Origin: CAMLJR01 sp964631955
GTDB taxonomy: Bacteria > Pseudomonadota > Gammaproteobacteria > Pseudomonadales > CAMLJR01
DNA length: 64,000 nucleotides
Direction of reading: 5' to 3'
NCBI GenBank assembly: GCA_964631955.1
Contig: CAZWBA010000002.1
Location: forward strand, 310,001-374,000
In this document: positions 15,774-23,525 of the stretch, piece by piece
How positions within the stretch are numbered: position 1 is the stretch's first letter
How the letters are laid out: every line of letters starts with the position of its first letter
The notes under the pieces: generated by a model
What the model was told of the DNA's origin: nothing
The model's database searches: none
What the model saw: only the letters and a program-made list of their open reading frames with translations
Program-made: the position numbers and the translations under genes

Positions 15774-17207
15774 GTGAAAGACGTTTCAAGTCAACAAGTT
15801 GCAGAGCATCTTAAGCGCCTGAACCCTTGGTGGAGCAGCGGCACAATGGATGCCGATACCCTGGCTCTGTGCCCCCGAGCCTATCTCGGCCCGGTGCGGC
15901 AGTTGTTGCAAGAACCGGGGCTACGACGTGCCGTGGTGCTGCTGGGGCCGCGTAGGGTCGGTAAGACCATTCTAATCCGCCATCTGATCGCAGATCTGCT
16001 GGCGCAGAAGATTCCTGCCCAACGTATCGCCTATGTGGAAATGGATCATCCACTGCTGCACGGGCAGTCGCTGGAGACGCTAATTCATCAGATCGAGGAG
16101 GTCGCCCCTAACGACGATGGCACGCGCTATCTGTTCTTCGACGAAATCCAGTCGCACAAGGACTGGGAGAAACACCTCAAGCCACTGGTGGATCACCGGC
16201 CTGACCTGAAAATACTGGTGTCCGGCTCTGCCGCCGCCGCGCTCAAACGGCAGAGCACCGAATCTGGTGCAGGGCGCTTCACGGATTTCCTGCTGCCGCC
16301 GCTGACCTTTTCCGAATACCTGCAACTTCGCCAGGAACCTGCAGCGATTCGCGAGGAAAAACCGGGCTTATATACCCTGATCGACGTTGTACGGTTGAAC
16401 GAACAGTTTGCCGAATACGTGAGTTTTGGTGGGTATCCCGAGCTGGCGTTGTCCCCTACGGTGCGAAGCAATCCAGAGCGCTTCGTTAAATCTGACATTG
16501 TGGACAAGGTGTTGCTTCGCGATCTGCCGCAGTTGTACGGCATCAAGGACATTCAGGAACTCAACTCTTTATTCACGCTGCTGGCATTCAACACTGCGGA
16601 GGAGGTGTCGTTTGAACAGCTTTCTCAGCGCAGTGGTGTCGGCAAACAGACTATCCAGAAATACATCGAATACCTGGAGGCGGCTTTCCTCATCAAGCGT
16701 GTCTTCCGAGTGGATCAAGATGGCAAGCGCTACCAGCGCGAGCGCAATTTCAAGATTTATCTGACCAATTCGGCCATGTACACCGGGCTGTTCGGTGCGA
16801 AATTGCCGGACGATCCGGAGTTTGGTCACTTGGTTGAAACGGCGTTGTTCGCCCAGCGCTTCCACGAGGATGCGCGACTAAATTATGCGCGCTGGGGGTC
16901 TGATGATTGCGAGGTGGACTTGGTAGAATCGTCCCTGACCCTCAAGCCGGTGGCCGCACTGGAAATCAAGTGGAGCGACAGATACGCCGACAAGCCCGAA
17001 TCGCTCAAGGGCCTGATGAGATTTGCTCGTAACAACCAGTTATCCTGGGTATGGGCCACCACTCGGAGTCAGATCCGACAGCACGAAATTGATGGCGGCA
17101 CAATCCACCAATGGCCTGCGGCTGCGCTAGCCTTCCATTATGGCGTGCGTGCTGTCCAGGGTCGGCTGGCTGTCTATGAAGCGCAAATCAAGGGTATTGG
17201 CACATGA
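15774..17207 (+). CDS. AAA ATPase with C-terminal DUF4143 domain
   Basis: A 477-residue P-loop ATPase of the AAA_14/DUF4143 type. Walker A is GPRRVGKT (58-65), Walker B YLFFDE (119-124), sensor VSGS (149-152). A winged-helix region (about 278-310) joins to DUF4143, in which ECEVDLV-like residues (E380, D382) and E397-x-K399 recall a PD-(D/E)xK nuclease core. These proteins are frequent horizontally moved cargo with unknown cellular role. GTG 15774 is chosen because the NPWW segment before the ATPase domain is conserved; ribosome site is weak. It ends 16 bp before the right GTGTACC boxes. Confidence 0.88.
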   Translation: MKDVSSQQVAEHLKRLNPWWSSGTMDADTLALCPRAYLGPVRQLLQEPGLRRAVVLLGPRRVGKTILIRHLIADLLAQKIPAQRIAYVEMDHPLLHGQSLETLIHQIEEVAPNDDGTRYLFFDEIQSHKDWEKHLKPLVDHRPDLKILVSGSAAAALKRQSTESGAGRFTDFLLPPLTFSEYLQLRQEPAAIREEKPGLYTLIDVVRLNEQFAEYVSFGGYPELALSPTVRSNPERFVKSDIVDKVLLRDLPQLYGIKDIQELNSLFTLLAFNTAEEVSFEQLSQRSGVGKQTIQKYIEYLEAAFLIKRVFRVDQDGKRYQRERNFKIYLTNSAMYTGLFGAKLPDDPEFGHLVETALFAQRFHEDARLNYARWGSDDCEVDLVESSLTLKPVAALEIKWSDRYADKPESLKGLMRFARNNQLSWVWATTRSQIRQHEIDGGTIHQWPAAALAFHYGVRAVQGRLAVYEAQIKGIGT

Positions 17208-17223
17208 TGCACCCACCAAAAGC

Positions 17224-17243
17224 GTGTACCCACCTGTGTACCT
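17224..17243. promoter_or_regulatory. Right GTGTACC boxes (candidate integrase arm sites)
   Basis: GTGTACCC (17224-17231) and GTGTACCT (17236-17243) repeat in the same orientation with 12-bp spacing, the same spacing as the pair at 7241 and 7253. They lie 63 bp inside the right attachment site. See the left boxes for the inferred role. Confidence 0.55.
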
Positions 17244-17306
17244 ATCGCAAAACCGAAGTAGCCAAAAGCCTTATAAATAGTAGCCTTGACCGCTCCACTT
17301 AAGATT

Positions 17307-17323
17307 CAGATCCAATCGAGTAA
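17307..17323. repeat. Right attachment site (attR)
   Basis: CAGATCCAATCGAGTAA at 17307-17323 resembles the yicC end at 7112-7132 with four bases missing in the middle. Rejoining at ATCGAGTAA would leave yicC with its stop and gmk about 42 bp downstream, a normal spacing. A second, ten-base match at 17344-17353 would instead fuse yicC to gmk and is less likely. Confidence 0.6.
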
Positions 17324-17365
17324 TTGCGTTTTCTAGCGACTACAAATATCGAGATCACGACGATT

Positions 17366-17986
17366 ATGTCTTCCTGCCCTGGAAATCTTTTCACCATCTC
17401 GGCCCCGTCCGGTGCCGGCAAAACCAGTCTCGTCAACGCCTTGCTGCCCCTGCTGGACGACGTGAAAGTTTCGGTATCGCATACCACGCGCGCAAAACGC
17501 TCCGGCGAAGTCGACGGCGTGAACTATCACTTCGTCGATACGAACGAATTCCAGCGCATGCTCAATCAGGGGGATTTCCTCGAATCGGCCGAGGTGTTCG
17601 GCAATCGTTACGGCACATCGCAGCGCTGGGTGAAAGAAACGCTGGCGACCGGTACCGATGTGATTCTGGAAATCGATTGGCAGGGTGCGCAACAGGTGCG
17701 GCATCTGCTGCCGGAAACCGTGTCGATTTTTATTCTGCCGCCATCGCGCAGCGCGCTCGAACAACGGCTCAACGGGCGCGGACAGGACAGCGCCGAAGTC
17801 ATCCGGAAGCGCATGAGTGCGGCGATCGACGAGATGTCGCATTACGCGGAAGCCGACTACGTCATCGTAAACGATGATTTTCAAACCGCTCTCGCCGAAT
17901 TGCGCGCCATTTTTATCGCCGAACGCCTGCAACTCGATCATCAGCAGCTGCGGCATGCCGCGCTGATGCGCGAGTTATTGTCTTGA
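17366..17986 (+). CDS. gmk: Guanylate kinase
   Basis: Phosphorylates GMP to GDP in the cytoplasm. The 206-residue protein has the P-loop SAPSGAGKTSL, the GMP-binding RAKRSGEVDGVNYHFV and the LEIDWQGAQQVR segment. The start ATG 17366 (MSSCPGNLFTIS) matches the family; a TTG at 17324 would add codons that overlap the attachment site. The island has replaced its upstream DNA, so its promoter must lie in about 160 bp of island/host junction or inside the island. Confidence 0.95.
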   Translation: MSSCPGNLFTISAPSGAGKTSLVNALLPLLDDVKVSVSHTTRAKRSGEVDGVNYHFVDTNEFQRMLNQGDFLESAEVFGNRYGTSQRWVKETLATGTDVILEIDWQGAQQVRHLLPETVSIFILPPSRSALEQRLNGRGQDSAEVIRKRMSAAIDEMSHYAEADYVIVNDDFQTALAELRAIFIAERLQLDHQQLRHAALMRELLS

Positions 17987-18002
17987 GGAATCCCATTCCG
18001 AT

Positions 18003-18047
18003 TGCCCTGTACGCCGCACCGCCAAAGCGGCAGCGCAGGGCGTTTTT
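18003..18047 (+). terminator. Probable hairpin terminator between gmk and rpoZ
   Basis: GCCCTG (18004-18009) pairs with CAGGGC (18036-18041), with inner CGC/GCG and CCGC/GCGG pairs around CAAA, followed by GTTTTT. The stem is interrupted but GC-rich and has a T-run. It would attenuate read-through from gmk into rpoZ. Confidence 0.55.
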
Positions 18048-18133
18048 GGCCAACCCGGGTGGTTTTTGATAAACTGCCGCCAGATTTCAATTTTGAGCCG
18101 GCCGCTATCGCCGGCTCGCATCAGGAGTAAGTA

Positions 18134-18406
18134 ATGGCCCGTATTACCGTCGAAGATTGTCTGGACAAAGTAGAAAACCGTTTTGAACTGGTAATGGTCG
18201 CCAGCAAGCGCGCACGTCAGATCGCAGTCGGCGGCAAGGATCCGCTGGTTCCCGAGGAAGGCGACAAGCCGACCGTACTCGCGCTGCGTGAAATCGCCGA
18301 AGGTCGCATCGACCGCAGCCAGATTCTCAAGGTGGAAGAGGAAGTGGCGCAGGAGCAAGCCGCGGCCATCGAAATCGTCGAAGAACAGCCACAGCCGCTT
18401 GAATAA
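18134..18406 (+). CDS. rpoZ: RNA polymerase omega subunit
   Basis: Small subunit that helps assemble RNA polymerase and forms part of a ppGpp site. The 90-residue protein shows MARITVEDCLDKVENRFELV and the central KRARQIA and KPTVLALREIAEG blocks of omega. The acidic tail (EEVAQEQAAAIEIVEEQPQP) is usual. AGGAG lies eight bases before ATG 18134. Its neighbour spoT makes and degrades ppGpp. Confidence 0.95.
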   Translation: MARITVEDCLDKVENRFELVMVASKRARQIAVGGKDPLVPEEGDKPTVLALREIAEGRIDRSQILKVEEEVAQEQAAAIEIVEEQPQPLE

Positions 18407-18480
18407 GCGCCTTCAGCGTGGAAGCCACCGTGCTACAGTAGGATCAAACCAGCTAACGAGTTCTTAAAGGGGAGGATGAT

Positions 18481-20646
18481 ATGCAGCAATACAGCATCTT
18501 TCCCCAGAAGCCCAACGGGGCCAAAGCGCTCACCATCGATATGCTGAGCGATAACCTCGCCAGTTACCTCTCCAAAGATCAGATCAACCAGGTTCGGCGC
18601 GCATACTTTTTTGCCGAACAGGCCCACGTGGGCCAGCGCCGCACCACCGGCGAGGCTTACGTAACTCATCCCCTCGCCGTCGCGAGCATTCTTGCCGACA
18701 TGCACATGGATCATCAGAGTCTGATGGCCGCCATGCTGCACGATGTCATCGAAGATACCGGCATCAGCAAAGACGCATTGCGCACTCAGTTCGGCGATGC
18801 CGTCGCTGAACTCGTCGACGGCGTTTCGAAACTGACGCAGATCGAATTCCAGTCGCGCGCGGAAGCACAGGCGGAAAACTTCCAGAAGATGGCGCTGGCG
18901 ATGGCGAAAGATATTCGCGTCATCCTCGTCAAACTTTCCGACCGTTTGCACAACATGCGCACGCTCGGCGTACTCAAACCCGAAAAGCGCCGCCGTATCG
19001 CGCGTGAAACTCTCGAAATTTACGCACCGATCGCTCAGCGCCTCGGCATGCACAATATGCGCGTCGAATTCGAGGATCTCGGCTTCGGTGCAATGCATCC
19101 GATGCGCGCCGATCGCATCAAGGCGGCGATCAAAGCCGTGCGCGGCAATCGCCGTGAGATCGTCGAAAAAATTCGCGCATCGATCGAGCATTATTTGCAA
19201 CAGGAAGGCCACAAAGCACGTGTGTTAGGTCGCGAGAAACATCTCTACGGCATCTATCGCAAGATGCGCACGAAGCGTAAATCGTTTTCCGAAATCATGG
19301 ACATCTACGCGTTTCGCATCGTCGTCGACAGTGTCGATACGTGTTACCGCGTGCTCGGCTGCGTGCACAGTCTGTATAAACCGGTGCCGGGGCAATTCAA
19401 GGATTACATCGCGATTCCGAAAGCGAACGGTTACCAATCGCTGCACACGGTGTTATTCGGTATGCAGGGCGTGCCGATCGAAATTCAGATTCGCACCGAA
19501 GAAATGGAAGAGATGGCGAATAACGGCATCGCTGCGCACTGGTTGTATAAAGCGAATAAAACCGGTGAAGCGGCGAATGGCAGCCACGCGCGTGCGCGGC
19601 GCTGGGTGCAGGGCCTGCTCGAAATGCAGCAGCACGCGGGCGACAGTCTCGAATTTATCGAAAACGTTAAAATCGATTTGTTCCCCGACGAAATTTATGT
19701 GTTCACGCCGCGCGGCGATATCAAGGAATTGCCGCAGGGTTCGAGCGCTGTCGATTTCGCGTATGCCGTGCATACCGATGTCGGCAACTCATGCGTCGCG
19801 TGTCGAATCAATCGCCGCCTGGCGCCGCTGTCAGAACAATTGCAAAGCGGCCAGACCGTCGAAATCATTACCTCGCCCGGTGCGCAGCCGAATCCCGCGT
19901 GGCTCAATTATGTGGTGACTGCAAAAGCGCGCGCGACGATTCGTCATTTCCTCAAACATTGCCGCACTGCCGAATCGCTCGCACTCGGCAAACGTTTATT
20001 GGAAAAAGCGCTCAACAGTCTCGGCACCAGTCTCGATAAAATTTCCGACGAGCAAAAACAAAGACTGTTGCGCACGACCGGTGTCGATAAATTCGATAAG
20101 GTGCTCGAAGAAATCGGCCTCGGTAATCGCGTGTCATTTTTAACGGCGCGCCAGCTGGTGAGCAAGAGCGAAACCTCGACCGCCGCCAATGCCAATGAGA
20201 CGCACGAACCGCTCGCGATTCACGGCACCGAAGGCCTGCTCGTCAATTTCGCCAAATGCTGTCATCCGATTCCTGGCGATCTCATCGTCGGCCTGATCAG
20301 CGCAGAAAAAGGCATGGTCGTGCACACAGAGAGCTGCCATAACAGTGTCGAGGCACGCGATAAGCCCGAGCGTTGTGTACCGCTGCGCTGGGCCGATGAT
20401 GTCGAAGGTGAATTCGCTTGCGAAGTGCGCGTCGATCTCGAAAAGAGTCGCGGTGCGATTGCGGTGCTCGCAACACGTATCACCAGTCTCGATGCGAATA
20501 TCAAACGCATCACTGTCGACGACGATACGCGCATCAGTGCCGTACGTATGATTATCAGTGTGCGCGATCGTATTCATCTTGCGCGCATCATGCGTATCGT
20601 TCGCACAGTGCCCGGTGTCGTGAAAGTCGCGCGCATCCGCCATTAA
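18481..20646 (+). CDS. spoT: Bifunctional (p)ppGpp synthetase/hydrolase
   Basis: Controls the alarmone ppGpp in response to starvation. The 721-residue protein has an HD hydrolase domain (about 45-150, with HDVIEDTG), a RelA/SpoT synthetase domain (about 240-360, with YGIYRKM and NGYQSLHT), a TGS domain (about 395-455) and a C-terminal ACT domain (about 645-721). The HDxxED signature of an active hydrolase is present, which together with the rpoZ-spoT order identifies SpoT, not RelA. AGGGGAGG precedes ATG 18481. Confidence 0.96.
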   Translation: MQQYSIFPQKPNGAKALTIDMLSDNLASYLSKDQINQVRRAYFFAEQAHVGQRRTTGEAYVTHPLAVASILADMHMDHQSLMAAMLHDVIEDTGISKDALRTQFGDAVAELVDGVSKLTQIEFQSRAEAQAENFQKMALAMAKDIRVILVKLSDRLHNMRTLGVLKPEKRRRIARETLEIYAPIAQRLGMHNMRVEFEDLGFGAMHPMRADRIKAAIKAVRGNRREIVEKIRASIEHYLQQEGHKARVLGREKHLYGIYRKMRTKRKSFSEIMDIYAFRIVVDSVDTCYRVLGCVHSLYKPVPGQFKDYIAIPKANGYQSLHTVLFGMQGVPIEIQIRTEEMEEMANNGIAAHWLYKANKTGEAANGSHARARRWVQGLLEMQQHAGDSLEFIENVKIDLFPDEIYVFTPRGDIKELPQGSSAVDFAYAVHTDVGNSCVACRINRRLAPLSEQLQSGQTVEIITSPGAQPNPAWLNYVVTAKARATIRHFLKHCRTAESLALGKRLLEKALNSLGTSLDKISDEQKQRLLRTTGVDKFDKVLEEIGLGNRVSFLTARQLVSKSETSTAANANETHEPLAIHGTEGLLVNFAKCCHPIPGDLIVGLISAEKGMVVHTESCHNSVEARDKPERCVPLRWADDVEGEFACEVRVDLEKSRGAIAVLATRITSLDANIKRITVDDDTRISAVRMIISVRDRIHLARIMRIVRTVPGVVKVARIRH

Positions 20647-20709
20647 TTCCATGCCTCCGAATCGCTGCTCATAAAGTGCCAATCTTAAAATCAAAGAAGG
20701 AATTTAGTT

Positions 20710-21096
20710 GTGAAAAAACCACGCTCGATTATTTCGACCGATAAAGCACCGGCGGCTATCGGACCTTATTCGCAAGCGGTGAAAGTTGGCGACACCGTTT
20801 ATTTATCGGGACAAATCGCGCTCGATCCGCAGACCAAAGAACTCGTCGCGGGCGACGTCGTCGCGCAGGCGACGCAGGTATTTAAAAATCTTCAGGCAGT
20901 GTGCGAAGCAGCGGGCGGATCGCTCGATGATGCGGTGAAAGTGAATATTTCGATGACGGATTTAAACGATTTTGCGCGCGTGAACGATGTGATGAAAACG
21001 TTTTTCCGCGAACCCTATCCCGCACGCGCCTGCGTGCAGGTCGCCGCGTTACCGCGCGGTGCGCAGGTGGAAATCGAAGTGATTCTGGAATTGTGA
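20710..21096 (+). CDS. ridA: 2-iminobutanoate/2-iminopropanoate deaminase (RidA)
   Basis: Hydrolyses reactive enamine/imine products of PLP enzymes. The 128-residue protein shows the Rid pattern: DKAPAAIGPYSQAVKVGDTVYLSGQ at the start, an RACVQVAALPRGAQVEIEVI end with the arginine that binds the carboxylate. GTG 20710 follows AAGGAATTTAGTT. It is the usual gene after spoT in pseudomonads and may be cotranscribed with it. Confidence 0.93.
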   Translation: MKKPRSIISTDKAPAAIGPYSQAVKVGDTVYLSGQIALDPQTKELVAGDVVAQATQVFKNLQAVCEAAGGSLDDAVKVNISMTDLNDFARVNDVMKTFFREPYPARACVQVAALPRGAQVEIEVILEL

Positions 21097-21447
21097 TCAA
21101 AATTTCAATTCGAATATTTTCGCGCGCGGTTTTGGATTGAGCTGGTCGCGTGTTTCGTCGTAATCATCGCGCTCGTCTCGCGTATAGCCTGGCGCCCACT
21201 GCAGGCGTGACTTGTTTGCATCTTCGGGTTTCGGCACGTCGACTTTCGGACGATCCCAGCGCGGTGCTTCGTCGCCCTGCCAGTATGGCCGCTGTCCTTC
21301 GACGATAATTTCGTCGAGCGATTTGCGATATTCCGACGAAGGCAGTATCGCCGTCTCCGGTCTGGATATTGGTTCAGCCACACTCCACGACGCGCTGATC
21401 AGCGCGACGCAGGCGACCGATGTGAAAAGCGCTGTCGATTTTTTCAC
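21097..21447 (-). CDS. Small secreted protein of unknown function
   Basis: A 116-residue protein with a signal peptide (KKSTALFTSVACVALISASW) and a Pro/Asp/Arg-rich mature part (WQGDEAPRWDRPKVDVPKPE). No family recognised. Its GTG at 21447 overlaps the stop of the upstream solute-binding protein (GTGA), so the two are translationally coupled. It ends next to ridA, convergent. It may be a periplasmic partner of the binding protein (inference from coupling). Confidence 0.7.
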   Translation of the reverse strand: MKKSTALFTSVACVALISASWSVAEPISRPETAILPSSEYRKSLDEIIVEGQRPYWQGDEAPRWDRPKVDVPKPEDANKSRLQWAPGYTRDERDDYDETRDQLNPKPRAKIFELKF

Positions 21448-22331
21448 TTCGCGTCGCCACCCTGCATTTTAGGATCGGGCGCTTTGGTATTTTGAGCTTT
21501 CGATTCCTGAGCGCTGCCATGTTGCCAGCTCAAACTTTCGAACCAGTATTTGCGCGTGCTCGTGAGCCACGCATCGGCTTCGCGTGCAACGATCCACGCA
21601 TTGAGAAAATTCACGAAATCGTTATCGCCTTTGCGCACCGCAAAGCCTTCGCGCGTCGCGATCAACGGTTTGTTGATCGGCACATCGACTTCTTTGGGAT
21701 GACGCAGTGCGATAAAACGCGGAATGGGTTCGGAGCGCACGAAGGCATGTATCAGACCTTTTATCAGTGCTTCTTCGGCCTGATCTTCCACCGGAAACGT
21801 TTTGATTCTGGCTTTAGGAAAAACCTGGCGCGCGGCGTCTTCGGAAACCGTGCCCGCGATGGCACCGATGGCGATCACCGGGCTGTTCAGATTATCGATG
21901 CTGCCAAAATCGGCGGTGAGTTTGATGTTGGTGGCGATGCTGATGCCCGAGCTGGAATAGGGATTGCTGAAATACACTTGCAGGGCGCGCTCGGGCGTTA
22001 TCGTCAGGCCCGCGATGATGATATCGATTTCGCCGCGCTGCAGTGCGGGAATCAACTGATCCCACTCGAGCGTTTTGATTTCGAGCGCGACACCCATGTC
22101 TTTCGCCAGGCGTTGCGCGATATCGATATCGGCACCTGACAATTTGCCATCATCCGACTTCATCGCATTCGCAATCGATAAAAAGGTACCGACGCGCAAT
22201 TTCCCGGCGGCGACAATCTGCGAGAAAGCGGGCGGTGCCGCGATTTTTTCCGCAGCGGGTTTCGGCGCTGCATTGACGATGCCGGTCAACAGCGAAAAGC
22301 AACACAGAACACTGAGCAAAATTGCGCGCAT
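21444..22331 (-). CDS. Periplasmic solute-binding protein, family 3
   Basis: A 295-residue secreted binding protein: signal peptide MRAILLSVLCCFSLLTGIVNA, then the SBP_bac_3 pattern KLRVGTF, GADIDIAQRLAKDMG, IIAGLTITPERA and FSNPY. TPER carries the arginine that grips an amino-acid carboxylate. The C-terminal end adds a Ser/Lys-rich tail of about 25 residues beyond the domain. ATG 22331 with AAGGA upstream was chosen. No permease or ATPase gene adjoins, so transport partners lie elsewhere, or it is a sensor. Ligand probably polar amino acid or similar. Confidence 0.85.
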   Translation of the reverse strand: MRAILLSVLCCFSLLTGIVNAAPKPAAEKIAAPPAFSQIVAAGKLRVGTFLSIANAMKSDDGKLSGADIDIAQRLAKDMGVALEIKTLEWDQLIPALQRGEIDIIIAGLTITPERALQVYFSNPYSSSGISIATNIKLTADFGSIDNLNSPVIAIGAIAGTVSEDAARQVFPKARIKTFPVEDQAEEALIKGLIHAFVRSEPIPRFIALRHPKEVDVPINKPLIATREGFAVRKGDNDFVNFLNAWIVAREADAWLTSTRKYWFESLSWQHGSAQESKAQNTKAPDPKMQGGDAK

Positions 22332-22501
22332 GGTTGAATCCTTATTGTGAGCCGCGAATTGTCTGAAGATGAAAAACGGATACGCCAGAAAACAAATGTG
22401 CAAATACAAAGCGGCTTGCATTATTCATCGATAGACACCGCTTAGCAATCGATCTGCATCAATGTCCCGCGTCGCGTCGCACGATCGACTTGCGTTTTCT
22501 A

Positions 22502-23392
22502 TCAGGCGACCGGCGTTTTCAGCGAGCGCCCCGGGTTTTCCATCAGGGTCGGCAAGCCCTCTCGAAACGTCGGATATAAAAAATGGTAGCCGAGCGTTTG
22601 CAGTCGCTGGCTGCTGCAGCGCCGGCTGCCGCCGCGCGCGAGTGGAGCGTCGGCCGCTAATGCGTCGTAATCGATGGATAAGTGGCGGCTGAACCACCGT
22701 TCGATATCGCTCATCAATGCCGGCTCCGTATCCACACCCAGATAGAGCGATTGCAATGCATCACCCTGCGCTGCACGCTCGATCAAAAACCGCAGCACGC
22801 CGACCACATCGTCGCGATGAATGCGATTGCTATAACGCGGTGGTGACAGCGGTGAACGCTGACCATTGCGCAATTGCCGCAGCAGACGTTCGCGACCGGG
22901 CCCGTAAATGCCGCCGAAGCGAATCGATGTGTGCGCCAATCCGCTCGCAGCAATCAGCTGTTCGGCTTCGAGTAAACGCGCACCGGAGAATGCGGCAGGT
23001 TGCGCGGGACTGTTTTCATCGACCCATTCGCCGTCGTTCTGATGGTAGATACTCGTGCTCGACACCCAGAACACGCGTTTGATGGGTGTCGCATCGAGCG
23101 CCTGTAGCACATTGCGCGCGCCATCGACATACACGGCGCGATAACGCCGATCGGAAAATTCACCCGGCGTCAGCGCCATCAATACGTAATCGGGTTTGAT
23201 CGATCGCAACGCATGCAACGTTTCGGGCCGGGTAACATCGGCCGCGATCATCGTCACGCACGGAATGTCCATCGCGCTGCGACGCACACCGTGCACGCGC
23301 CAGCCGCGCTGCGCAAAATGGCCGGCAACCGCAGCGCCGAGGTCGCCGCAACCGATGACCAGCAGGGAGGGACCGAGCATTGTTTCGATCAT
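22502..23392 (-). CDS. NAD(P)-binding epimerase/dehydratase family protein (YeeZ type)
   Basis: A 296-residue extended Rossmann-fold SDR. GCGDLGAAVAGHF near residue 10 is the nucleotide-binding loop in the form seen in YeeZ-type proteins; SSTSIYHQ carries the Tyr and Ser of the active region; RFGGIYGPGR follows. The substrate is unknown. ATG 23392 gives a start just before the Rossmann strand; an in-frame ATG at 23536 would overlap the oxyR promoter and gene. It is divergent from oxyR, 133 bp apart. Confidence 0.8.
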   Translation of the reverse strand: MIETMLGPSLLVIGCGDLGAAVAGHFAQRGWRVHGVRRSAMDIPCVTMIAADVTRPETLHALRSIKPDYVLMALTPGEFSDRRYRAVYVDGARNVLQALDATPIKRVFWVSSTSIYHQNDGEWVDENSPAQPAAFSGARLLEAEQLIAASGLAHTSIRFGGIYGPGRERLLRQLRNGQRSPLSPPRYSNRIHRDDVVGVLRFLIERAAQGDALQSLYLGVDTEPALMSDIERWFSRHLSIDYDALAADAPLARGGSRRCSSQRLQTLGYHFLYPTFREGLPTLMENPGRSLKTPVA

Positions 23393-23525
23393 GGGAAAGC
23401 GTTCCGCAGTGCACTGTCTGGCATTTCGATGGATCCTGCTCGATCGATTCCGTCCTCGATTGACTCTGCCTTTGAAAGGCGGCTCAATAGATAGACTTTC
23501 CAAATAACGAAAATGAGCTGAAACG

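Larger units (their letters stand above)
7124..17323. mobile_element. Integrated island / phage satellite-like element in yicC
   Basis: A 10.2-kb insertion splits the conserved yicC-gmk neighbourhood. Order: attL, paired GTGTACC boxes, tyrosine integrase, DUF4224 protein, three overlapping small genes plus a 256-residue unknown, AlpA regulator, two helix-turn-helix replication-type proteins, DnaB helicase, phage hub and Dit-like tail proteins, AAA/DUF4143 ATPase, paired GTGTACC boxes, attR. All named genes are on the plus strand and intact. There is no capsid, terminase, portal, sheath, lysis or conjugation gene. The integrase-alpA-replication layout is that of Gram-negative phage-inducible islands. 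Several genes are visibly more AT-rich than the backbone. Confidence 0.8.

Noticed and set aside
17344..17353. Alternative right attachment site AAATATCGAG
   Set aside because: It matches ten bases at the yicC end, but rejoining there would remove the yicC stop and fuse yicC to gmk in frame. The 17307-17323 match leaves both genes normal.
22425..22697. 90-codon minus-strand frame at the SDR gene end
   Set aside because: It overlaps the 3' end of the supported epimerase gene in another frame and has no features of its own.
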